Shown here: in pieces, positions 1 through 5,502 of the stretch
Layout: every line of letters begins with the position of its first letter
Position numbering within the stretch: the first letter of the stretch is position 1
DNA from: Candidatus Bathyarchaeota archaeon
GTDB taxonomy: Archaea; Thermoproteota; Bathyarchaeia; Bathyarchaeales; SOJC01
Reading direction: 5' to 3'
NCBI GenBank assembly: GCA_030608925.1
Contig: JAUWDF010000063.1
Span: 1 to 5,502, forward strand
DNA: 5,502 nt
Notes under the pieces: model-generated
The model's input: the letters and a program-made list of their open reading frames with translations, nothing else
Told to the model about the DNA's origin: nothing
Database searches by the model: none
Translations under genes and position numbers: made by a program

Positions 1-693
1 CAAATCCTTCTTTAGGTGCTTTTCAAAAAAGCCATCATATGTGAAGCTCTCGGTACACATTAATCCAACCGCGAATTGAAGTGGATTTGTATACTTCTTT
101 AGGGGAAACATCTGAATTCTTCGTAGTGTATGAATCTGGCATGGGGTCCCCACGAAAGCCAAGCTTTTTTTCTTGAGTTTTATTGCTTCTTGTAGAGCTA
201 ATAGATTTGGAGAGTAAGAGTATCTAGTTCCAGCATTCTCCAGAACCTGTTTTGGGTTGGTTGCCAACATAGGCTGCGGACAGAGAGGTTTTTCTGATGA
301 GAGTCCTGAAAGGGCTACACCCTCAATGATCTTGCTTTTCAGAGCATGTGTGAAGAGAGCAGTTACCACACCTCCATCCTGACACTTTTTAACAATATCT
401 CTGTCACTTGCTTGAGCGATGACCATCCGACGGTAGATTCCAAATTCCTCATTTTCCTTTCTCTTGCGCCCAAACAAGTATTCTTCAGCTTCAGGCATTG
501 ACCAATTGTATTTTGGGCAGATCTGTGGGCAAATGCCACAAATCTCACACTTCTTTGTTAGTTTGGGTGTTCCATCATATGTCAAGCATTTGAAGGGACA
601 TACTAACACACAACCAGCGCAACCTACGCATTTATTGGTTGAAACTACTTCTTTTTCTAGGGATTCTTCAAAGCTCAATTTTTTCTTCTGCAT
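1..693 (-). CDS. FrhB-like F420-binding Fe-S flavoprotein (C-terminus cut by window edge)
   Basis: Member of the coenzyme F420 hydrogenase/dehydrogenase beta-subunit family (FrhB, FpoF/FqoF, FdhB), which uses FAD and Fe-S clusters to pass electrons between F420 and a partner protein. The 231 visible residues begin with a two-cluster ferredoxin domain: CVGCAGCVLVCP (Cys 22, 25, 28, 32) and CEICGICPQICP (Cys 49, 52, 55, 59). Then come family motifs: QDGGVVTAL near 110, AGTRYSYSPNLLAL near 161, FVGTPCQ near 190 and the CTESFTYDGFF stretch near the edge. Family members run about 280-350 residues, so the C-terminus lies outside. The ATG at 693 lies inside the end of the upstream flavoprotein gene (stop at 668-670), giving a 26-base overlap; in-frame ATGs at 702 and 711 are also possible, and none has a good ribosome site. 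The overlap implies one operon and translational coupling. Family assignment is firm. The true redox partner is inferred: it may feed the neighbouring flavoprotein or MetVF. Confidence 0.9.
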   Translation of the reverse strand, partial: MQKKKLSFEESLEKEVVSTNKCVGCAGCVLVCPFKCLTYDGTPKLTKKCEICGICPQICPKYNWSMPEAEEYLFGRKRKENEEFGIYRRMVIAQASDRDIVKKCQDGGVVTALFTHALKSKIIEGVALSGLSSEKPLCPQPMLATNPKQVLENAGTRYSYSPNLLALQEAIKLKKKSLAFVGTPCQIHTLRRIQMFPLKKYTNPLQFAVGLMCTESFTYDGFFEKHLKKDL

Positions 694-2818
694 GGATATC
701 ATCTTGAACATGATGTGTCTTTAAGGATGAAGGTGATGGTTGTTCAAGGTTGTCTGCAAAGTTTTTAAGGATACCACTGAGATGTTTTTCGTCACCCACA
801 GAGGATTCAATTCTCTGCAAACGTTTGGGGTCCATCCCAATAGCTTGAAGCCACCCTTTTACCTGTCTGACACGTTTCTCGGCGATAGAACCACCTAAAA
901 CATAATGACAATCTTTACAGACGCAGCTCACAACTAGGACTCCTTCAGCGCCTAGCTTAAAAGCCTGTAAAATATGAAGAGGATCAACTCTTCCTGCACA
1001 TCGTACAGGAATAATCTGCATATTTTTCGGATAAACAAAATCACTAGTTTGCCTATTGGAAGACCAGTTACACATAAAAGTTACAGTTCGTGAGGAGGAC
1101 TCCCTTTTGCACGACAAAGCAGCCTCGCTTAGCTGAGACGAGATCTCTTGATCTGAGAACTCATGTAGCGTAATGGCTTTTGCAGGGCATTCCACTACAC
1201 AAGTACCACAGCCCTTGCAAATGAAGGAGTCTACTTTAGCCACTGATTTCTCTACCTTTATAGCTCCAAACTCGCAAGCCTTTTCACAGTTTGTGCAAGC
1301 AATACACTTATCGCTATCAACAATTATGTCATCTCCTTCGCACAATCCCTCAGGCTCCAAGCATTCAGTGCATCCACCACAAAAAAGACATCTACGAGCC
1401 TCAAGTAATCCAGAGTCCGCTGTTAGACCCAAATCAACTTCCTTGAAACAGCCCAGCCTTTCTTTAGGTGTAAGACGACGCAAAGGCTGTCTTACCTTTT
1501 CCAAAAGAGTGCTTTTGTCCGAAACCCAAGTTACATGTTGGATCTTCTTCTTTCTTCCAGCTTTAAGGTCTACTCCTCTCAAGTAACGGTCAATAGACAC
1601 TGCTACCCTTTTGCCTGCAGCAATTGCTTCAATCACTGAAGCAGGTCCTGATACGTTGTCTCCCCCTGCAAAGACTCCGGGTAGACTAGTCTGAAGGGTA
1701 ACATCGTCCACAATAATTCTGTTCTGTCTACTCACTGCCAGCTCCTTGGGCAGAGAGTCCACTTCTGGCATTTCTCCGATCGCCAGAAGCACGGAATCAG
1801 CTGGAATTATGAACTCTGAACCTTCCACTGGCACGGGTCGTCTACGACCACTCTCATCAGGCACCCCAAGAATGTTTCTAACACATTCTAATGCGACGAC
1901 CTTGCCTTCTTGCCCAAGAATCTTTCTGGGAGTGGCGAGAAAGTTGAATTTGACTCCCTCTAACTTAGCATCTTCAACCTCATGCTTATGAGCTGGCATC
2001 TCCTTCTCTGATCTTCGATAAACTACAGTCACTTCTTTAGGTCCAACCCGTTTAGCAGTTCGAGCAGTGTCGATAGCTACATTTCCTCCTCCTATGACTG
2101 CAGCTCTGTTTCCAAGGTCTATGTGATTCCCCAAACTTACATCGCCCAGAAAGTTAAGAGCATTTAAGACTCCCTTCAGATCTTTTCCTTCTAATTCAAG
2201 CTGCAATCCATGATGAGCACCCGTGGCTATGAAAACTGACTTGAATCCTCGCTTCTTGATATCATCCAATGATATGTCCTTGCCGAATGAAACTCCAGTT
2301 CGGATTTCCACGCCAACTGCCTTAATGTTTGTAATCTCGTAGTCCAAAACTTTCTCTGGTAGTCGATATTCCGGAATGCAGTATCTTAGGCTGCCTCCAA
2401 GTTTTGCTGATCTTTCAAAAACTGTTACTGAATATCCTAGCTTGACTAGATCAAAGGCAGCTGTTAGCCCAGCTGGTCCTGCACCAATCACAGCTATTTT
2501 TTCGCTATGGGTTTTAGGGGATGGATTCGGTTTTTCTTGTGTCCCAGCAGTAACTTCATAATCAGCCACCAATCGTTTGAGGGAACGAATTCTGACTGGT
2601 TCATCAATATCCGCTCGGGTACACGCATCTTCACAGGGACTAAAGCACACTCTCCCGCAAACAGAAGGAAACGGGATGGATCTCCTAACGATTTCTAGGG
2701 CTTCCTTGAATTTCCCCATGGCGATGAGCGCAATATAAGCCTGTACGTTTATTCCAGCGGGGCAAGCTTCTCTACAAGGAGGATATTTCTTTTCAAGAGT
2801 TTCGGTGTCATAAGTCGT
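668..2818 (-). CDS. GltD/NfnB-like FAD, NAD(P) oxidoreductase fused to ferredoxin and MvhD/FlpD domains
   Basis: Multidomain electron-transfer protein of about 716 residues. Residue numbers count from the in-frame Met at 2719. The N-terminal Fe-S domain starts upstream of that Met with PPCREACPAGINVQ and continues with CGRVCFSPCEDAC (Cys 21, 25, 29, 33). The FAD fold has GAGPAG at 79-84; the NAD(P) fold has GGGNVA at 210-215 followed by VVYRR (Arg 235, 236), a pattern common in NADPH users of this family; AGGD near 351 is the second FAD motif. Then come CLFCGGCTEC (444-453) and two ferredoxin motifs (Cys 472/475/478/482 and 501/504/507/511). The C-terminal 140 residues match MvhD/FlpD, the [2Fe-2S] subunit linking hydrogenase to Hdr: CNW at 550, CAGRVDP at 574, CKDCHY at 601. 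No ATG, GTG or TTG lies in frame between the stop at 2846-2848 and Met 2719. I place the start at ACG 2818, eight bases after a strong ribosome site; ATT 2824 is an alternative. Domain calls are firm; the physiological donor and acceptor are unknown. Confidence 0.88.
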   Translation of the reverse strand, partial: TTYDTETLEKKYPPCREACPAGINVQAYIALIAMGKFKEALEIVRRSIPFPSVCGRVCFSPCEDACTRADIDEPVRIRSLKRLVADYEVTAGTQEKPNPSPKTHSEKIAVIGAGPAGLTAAFDLVKLGYSVTVFERSAKLGGSLRYCIPEYRLPEKVLDYEITNIKAVGVEIRTGVSFGKDISLDDIKKRGFKSVFIATGAHHGLQLELEGKDLKGVLNALNFLGDVSLGNHIDLGNRAAVIGGGNVAIDTARTAKRVGPKEVTVVYRRSEKEMPAHKHEVEDAKLEGVKFNFLATPRKILGQEGKVVALECVRNILGVPDESGRRRPVPVEGSEFIIPADSVLLAIGEMPEVDSLPKELAVSRQNRIIVDDVTLQTSLPGVFAGGDNVSGPASVIEAIAAGKRVAVSIDRYLRGVDLKAGRKKKIQHVTWVSDKSTLLEKVRQPLRRLTPKERLGCFKEVDLGLTADSGLLEARRCLFCGGCTECLEPEGLCEGDDIIVDSDKCIACTNCEKACEFGAIKVEKSVAKVDSFICKGCGTCVVECPAKAITLHEFSDQEISSQLSEAALSCKRESSSRTVTFMCNWSSNRQTSDFVYPKNMQIIPVRCAGRVDPLHILQAFKLGAEGVLVVSCVCKDCHYVLGGSIAEKRVRQVKGWLQAIGMDPKRLQRIESSVGDEKHLSGILKNFADNLEQPSPSSLKTHHVQDDIHAEEKIEL

Positions 2819-2826
2819 ATTAATAT

Positions 2827-2834
2827 CCTCCTTT
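2827..2834 (-). promoter_or_regulatory. Strong Shine-Dalgarno site of the flavoprotein gene
   Basis: On the minus strand AAAGGAGG matches the archaeal 16S tail very well. It lies 8 bases before an in-frame ACG (2818-2816) and 2 bases before ATT (2824-2822); the nearby ATG at 2811 is out of frame. This site is the main evidence that translation starts upstream of the first in-frame Met at 2719, so that the conserved N-terminal cysteine motif is included. Confidence 0.7.
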
Positions 2835-2880
2835 GATACGAGTCCTTAATATTGAGAGGATGCTAAAGGAAGGAAACCGC

Positions 2881-2892
2881 CATATTAAATTT
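2881..2892 (-). promoter_or_regulatory. Possible TATA box for the leftward flavoprotein-FrhB operon
   Basis: The minus strand reads AAATTTAATATG here, an archaeal TATA-like element. Transcription would begin about 25 bases further on, near 2861, leaving a leader of about 40 bases that contains the SD site. Called from composition and spacing only. A second AT-rich stretch at 2846-2853 is too close to the SD site to serve. Confidence 0.35.
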
Positions 2893-2937
2893 GTGCAAAA
2901 AGCATTTGGAAGCACGCTGATTTATTCTCTACAGGAA

Positions 2938-2947
2938 TTTTTATATT
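2938..2947 (+). promoter_or_regulatory. Possible TATA box for metV-metF
   Basis: TTTTATATT preceded by purine-rich AGGAA, a plausible BRE-TATA pair. A start of transcription some 25 bases downstream (about 2968-2972) would give a leader of roughly 20 bases that just includes the SD at 2977-2984 and the TTG start at 2992. This agrees with the shorter metV start rather than one further upstream. The two divergent promoters are about 55 bases apart, so a single regulator could act on both; no clear operator was identified. Confidence 0.45.
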
Positions 2948-2976
2948 GCTGGTGTGTCTTCCACTGTTTTTCCTCT

Positions 2977-2984
2977 AGGAGTGA
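2977..2984 (+). promoter_or_regulatory. Shine-Dalgarno site of metV
   Basis: AGGAGTGA is one base short of the ideal AGGAGGTGA and ends 7 bases before the TTG at 2992. It supports the TTG as start over the ATG at 3034, which has no comparable site before it. Confidence 0.6.
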
Positions 2985-2991
2985 CTTTCAT

Positions 2992-3678
2992 TTGATAATA
3001 GTTCAGCAAAAACCGCTGAATGAGATTTTTGAAATGACAAAGAACTTGAAGAGTCTTCTCATAGTTGGCTGTGATGGCTGCGCTTCCATAATTCAAGTAG
3101 GGGGTGAAAGGCAAGCACAAGTCCTGAAGACCTTACTGGAGATGGAGAAGAAAGTAAAAGGCGAGGAAACTCCCGTTATAAAAGCTATATCTATCCTGCG
3201 TCAATGTGATCGACAAGTTGCTGCTACTGCTCTGAACCCGCTAAGAGAGGATTATGAAGCGATTTTATCTTTAGGGTGTGGAGTTGGAGTGCAAACAATT
3301 TCAGAAGTTTGTAAACCTACTTTGATAATACCTGCCAACGACACAAAATTCCTAGGAATGCATGACACTAGGAAAGGCAAATTTCAGGAATTGTGCAGCG
3401 CATGCGGAGAGTGTATACTTTTTGAAACAGGAGGAATATGCCCCATAACAAGATGTGCTAAGAGTTTGCTCAATGGTCCTTGTGGGGGCCAGTCAAAGGG
3501 TAAATGCGAAGTAGGCGGGGGAAAAAATGATTGCGCATGGATTCTGATATTTAATAGCCTCAAAGACAGAAACCGTTTGGACTTATTTACAAAATTTAGA
3601 CCTCCAAAGGACTATCGTCTGTCAGGACACCCGCGGGAAATCGGGGGCGAAGATGAAGACCAGGAGGTCTCAAGCTGA
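2992..3678 (+). CDS. metV: MetV-like Fe-S/zinc partner of methylene-tetrahydropterin reductase
   Basis: Small subunit that accompanies MetF in acetogens and some archaea and is thought to bring electrons to the MetF flavin. The protein is 228 residues from TTG 2992. The N-terminus IIVQQKPLNEIFE and the following LLIVGCDGCAS (Cys 27, 30) are typical of the family, so starting at ATG 3034 would cut off a conserved helix. Further cysteines lie at 72, 96 and 107. The C-terminal half is the cysteine-rich MTHFR_C region: CSACGEC (135-141), CPITRC (150-155), GPCGG (Cys 164), GKCEV (Cys 172) and DCAW (Cys 181), then RPPKDYR. The frame stays open back to 2833, but that extension has no family features and spans the predicted promoter. 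Its stop TGA (3676-3678) overlaps the proposed CTG start of the reductase gene, so the two are surely one operon. Family firm; cofactor content (Fe-S versus zinc at individual sites) cannot be told from the sequence. Confidence 0.88.
   Translation: MIIVQQKPLNEIFEMTKNLKSLLIVGCDGCASIIQVGGERQAQVLKTLLEMEKKVKGEETPVIKAISILRQCDRQVAATALNPLREDYEAILSLGCGVGVQTISEVCKPTLIIPANDTKFLGMHDTRKGKFQELCSACGECILFETGGICPITRCAKSLLNGPCGGQSKGKCEVGGGKNDCAWILIFNSLKDRNRLDLFTKFRPPKDYRLSGHPREIGGEDEDQEVSS
3662..3668 (+). promoter_or_regulatory. Shine-Dalgarno site before the metF CTG
   Basis: AGGAGGT inside the last codons of metV is a near-perfect ribosome site. It ends 6 bases before CTG 3675 (7 from GGAGG), the usual spacing, but lies 33 bases before the first ATG at 3702. 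It therefore points to the CTG. Confidence 0.65.
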
Positions 3679-4592
3679 CAAAAGAAGCTTATGGCGAATT
3701 AATGAAGCAAATAAATGCGGGAAAATTCGTTTTCACAGGTGAACTAGAACCAGTTAAAACAATGAACCTCGAAGAAGTTATCGAGGGTGCAAAAATCCTT
3801 AAAGACCATGTAGTAGCTATTAACATCACAGACAATCCCACTGCTTTTGGCTACATGAATGCTCTTGTACCGTCCTACATGATCCAAAAAGAGGTTGGAG
3901 TGGAAGCAGTCTATCAAGTCACAACAAGAGATCGGAACAGGTTGGCTCTACTGTCAGACTTGCTGGCTGCTGGGGCTCTTGGAATAAAGAATGTACTTGC
4001 ATTAACAGGCGATCATACCACCGTGGGAGACACTCCTCAAGCCAAACCAGTTTTCGACCTAGACTCAGCCACTTTAGTGTATATGCTTAGGAAAATGATT
4101 GACGAAGGTTTAGACCTAAACAATAACGAAATAAAAAACCCCCCCAAATTCAACATCGGCATCGCAGCTGCTCCAAACGCTGACCCTTTAGAAGCAGAGA
4201 TCCTGAAAATTGAAAGAAAAGTCAAACTTGGAGTGGATTTCATCCAAACACAATGCGTTTACAGCGTTGAACAAGTTAAGAATTTTTTGGAAGCAACTTC
4301 CTATCTAAAAACACCAATACTCATTGGAATTGCACCCTTTAAGTCAATTTCTATGATGAAGTGGATGGTTCAGTATGTTCCCGGTATAAAAGTTCCAAGT
4401 GAAATCCAAGAGACTCTCTTTAAGGCGAAGAAGAAAGGAGGAAAGGAAGCTGTGTATGAGGCAAACATTGAGATTTTTTCAGAGCTCCTGCGGGGAATCA
4501 GGAAAACAACCAATGCAACAGGTATACATATGATGGCAATTGGATTTGAATGGATTGTACCTAAAATAATTGAGCGAGCAGGAATCATTTGA
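3675..4592 (+). CDS. metF: MetF-like methylene-tetrahydropterin reductase
   Basis: FAD-dependent TIM-barrel enzyme of the methylenetetrahydrofolate reductase family, reducing the methylene carbon on tetrahydrofolate, or in this context probably on tetrahydromethanopterin, to methyl. From CTG 3675 it is 305 residues, close to the roughly 300 of bacterial MetF. Visible motifs are FTGELEP with Glu 23 in the place of the catalytic Glu of E. coli MetF (Glu28 of its FEFFPP motif), ALTGDHTT with the conserved Asp of the flavin site (Asp 113), FIQTQCVYSVEQ carrying the substrate-site Gln, and PILIGIAPFKS. The start is uncertain: ATG 3702 lacks a ribosome site, whereas CTG 3675 overlaps the metV stop (CTGA, like the usual ATGA) and adds LTKEAYGEL, which looks like a normal first helix. 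Coupling to metV means the two subunits are made together. MetV is the likely electron entry. The family is sure; the pterin carrier is inferred from mtd next door. Confidence 0.9.
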   Translation: MTKEAYGELMKQINAGKFVFTGELEPVKTMNLEEVIEGAKILKDHVVAINITDNPTAFGYMNALVPSYMIQKEVGVEAVYQVTTRDRNRLALLSDLLAAGALGIKNVLALTGDHTTVGDTPQAKPVFDLDSATLVYMLRKMIDEGLDLNNNEIKNPPKFNIGIAAAPNADPLEAEILKIERKVKLGVDFIQTQCVYSVEQVKNFLEATSYLKTPILIGIAPFKSISMMKWMVQYVPGIKVPSEIQETLFKAKKKGGKEAVYEANIEIFSELLRGIRKTTNATGIHMMAIGFEWIVPKIIERAGII

Positions 4593-4702
4593 ACGGAACT
4601 TTTCAGAAGATTTAGTCTTCCACAACTAAAACAGACAGAGCATATTGGCTGATTTAGGTGGCATTTCAGGAAAAACTGGATCTTTCTAATTGGTTGGCAA
4701 GT

Positions 4703-4713
4703 AAATTATATTA
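4703..4713 (+). promoter_or_regulatory. Possible TATA box for mtd
   Basis: AAATTATATTA lies in the 155-base gap after metF. Transcription would start at about 4733-4736, leaving a leader of only about a dozen bases before TTG 4748, or almost none before GTG 4739. This suggests that mtd has its own promoter. Assigned from composition and spacing only. Confidence 0.4.
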
Positions 4714-4747
4714 ACAAATGAATGTCTCTGAATAGACGGTGGTATCC

Positions 4748-5502
4748 TTGCTCAAAGTTAAGATTGGTGTTCTAAAATGTGGTAATATAGGATCAGCTCC
4801 ATTACTGGAACTACTTCTTGATGAGTTGGCTGATCGCCAAGATCTAGATGTGCGAACGATGTCGACAGGTTCTAAGATGAACATCGAGGCGGTTGAAGAC
4901 GTAATAGGTACATTCTTAGATTTTGCTCCAGATCTTGTGCTTTTCATTTCTCCAAATACATCTGCCCCTGGTCCAGCCAAGGCTCGAGACTTTTTCTCAA
5001 AGAGAAAGACACCGACAGTTGTCTTCACTGATGGACCTGGAAAGCGGGTGAAAGACGAAATAAAAGAACAAGGTCTAGGCTACTTGATAATTATGGGCGA
5101 TCCACTTATTGGAGCACGAAAAGAGTTTCTTGATTCATTGGAAATGGCAGTTTTTAACGCAAATGTAATCAAAGTCTTAGCATGCACAGGTGTCTTTCGA
5201 CTGGTGTTCCAAGAAATTGACAAAGTAATTTATGCAATTAAAAGGGAAAGAAAGCCATCTCTGCCAAGATTGGTGGTTGATACCCATAACATACGGGACT
5301 CGATGGACTTTAAAAATCCATACGCTAGAGCTAAAGCTATGGCAGCCTACGAATTATTAAAGAAAGTCGCAGAAATTAATGTTCAAACATGCTTCATTGA
5401 GAAGGAAAAGCAAAAGTACATACTGCTCGCTGCTTGTGCGCACGAAATTGCTCAAGCAGGTGCAAGATTAGCTGAGGAAGCGAGGGAAATCGAGAAATTC
5501 AA
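4748..5502 (+). CDS. mtd: F420-dependent methylene-H4MPT dehydrogenase (3' end cut by window edge)
   Basis: Mtd reversibly interconverts methenyl- and methylene-tetrahydromethanopterin using F420/F420H2 in the archaeal C1 branch; it is a cytoplasmic enzyme without a bound flavin. The 251 visible codons show the family from end to end: KIGVLKCGNIGSAPLLELLLDE with the variant first strand, STGSKMN, SPNTSAPGPAKAR, FTDGPGKRVKDE, QGLGYLIIMGDPLIGARKEF, NANVIKVLACTGVFR and KNPYARAKAMAAYE. Family members are about 275-285 residues, so roughly 25-35 residues lie beyond the edge. No in-frame ATG precedes the first strand. TTG 4748 follows a weak ribosome-site-like GGTGGT (4738-4743); GTG 4739 is the other candidate, with a TAG at 4733 as the upstream limit. 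It follows metF on the same strand and supplies the substrate that MetVF would use. The identification is firm and points to an archaeal host. Confidence 0.93.
   Translation, partial: MLKVKIGVLKCGNIGSAPLLELLLDELADRQDLDVRTMSTGSKMNIEAVEDVIGTFLDFAPDLVLFISPNTSAPGPAKARDFFSKRKTPTVVFTDGPGKRVKDEIKEQGLGYLIIMGDPLIGARKEFLDSLEMAVFNANVIKVLACTGVFRLVFQEIDKVIYAIKRERKPSLPRLVVDTHNIRDSMDFKNPYARAKAMAAYELLKKVAEINVQTCFIEKEKQKYILLAACAHEIAQAGARLAEEAREIEKF

Noticed and set aside
464..724. Plus-strand open frame of 86 codons opposite the FrhB-like gene
   Set aside because: It overlaps the cysteine-rich start of a clear gene on the other strand and has no recognisable features.
1173..1586. Plus-strand open frame of 137 codons opposite the flavoprotein gene
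   Set aside because: It lies antisense to the conserved ferredoxin region of a clear gene, its translation shows no recognisable domain, and it is explained as a shadow frame.
2833..2991. Longer metV reading frame starting at TTG 2833
   Set aside because: The added 53 residues have no family features, cover the predicted promoter and ribosome site, and homologous MetV proteins begin near the residues encoded at 2992.
4606..4620. Short inverted repeat GAAGA-TTTAG-TCTTC after metF as a terminator
   Set aside because: The stem is only 5 bp, AT-rich and not followed by a T-run; too weak to call.
4711..5028. Minus-strand open frame of 105 codons opposite mtd
   Set aside because: It is antisense to well-conserved Mtd motifs, with no domain or credible ribosome site of its own.

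Overview
The window looks like chromosomal DNA of an archaeon. The strongest evidence is the gene entering from the right edge, mtd, the F420-dependent methylene-tetrahydromethanopterin dehydrogenase, which is typical of archaea with an H4MPT-based methyl branch. A second F420-linked protein of the FrhB family sits at the left edge. A MetF-type reductase with a MetV partner next to mtd, moderate GC, TATA-like boxes and strong Shine-Dalgarno (SD) sites fit a non-methanogenic or acetogen-like archaeon of the Bathyarchaeia kind. That taxonomic guess is inference only.

Layout: two minus-strand genes and two (then three) plus-strand genes diverge from a control region at about 2820-2990. Leftward runs a fusion flavoprotein (GltD/NfnB-like oxidoreductase, then ferredoxin clusters, then a C-terminal MvhD/FlpD domain; stop at 668). 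It is followed, with overlapping ends, by an FrhB-like F420-binding Fe-S flavoprotein cut by the left edge. Rightward runs metV (2992-3678), then a metF-like methylene-tetrahydropterin reductase (3675-4592) whose best start overlaps the metV stop. After a gap of about 155 bases with its own TATA-like box comes mtd, cut by the right edge.

How they may work together: Mtd makes methylene-H4MPT from methenyl-H4MPT with F420H2, and MetVF would reduce it to methyl-H4MPT, the step normally done by F420-dependent Mer. The divergent pair could carry electrons to MetVF. FrhB would handle F420, the GltD-like domain NAD(P)H, and the MvhD domain would hand electrons onward, as MvhD does for Hdr complexes. 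In acetogens MetVF has been linked to HdrABC-MvhD; here a GltD-like module takes the place of HdrA. The complex itself is a hypothesis from gene content.

A second theme is unusual translation starts. metV is best started at TTG, metF at CTG, mtd at TTG or GTG, and the flavoprotein has no ATG, GTG or TTG upstream of its conserved N-terminal cysteine motif.
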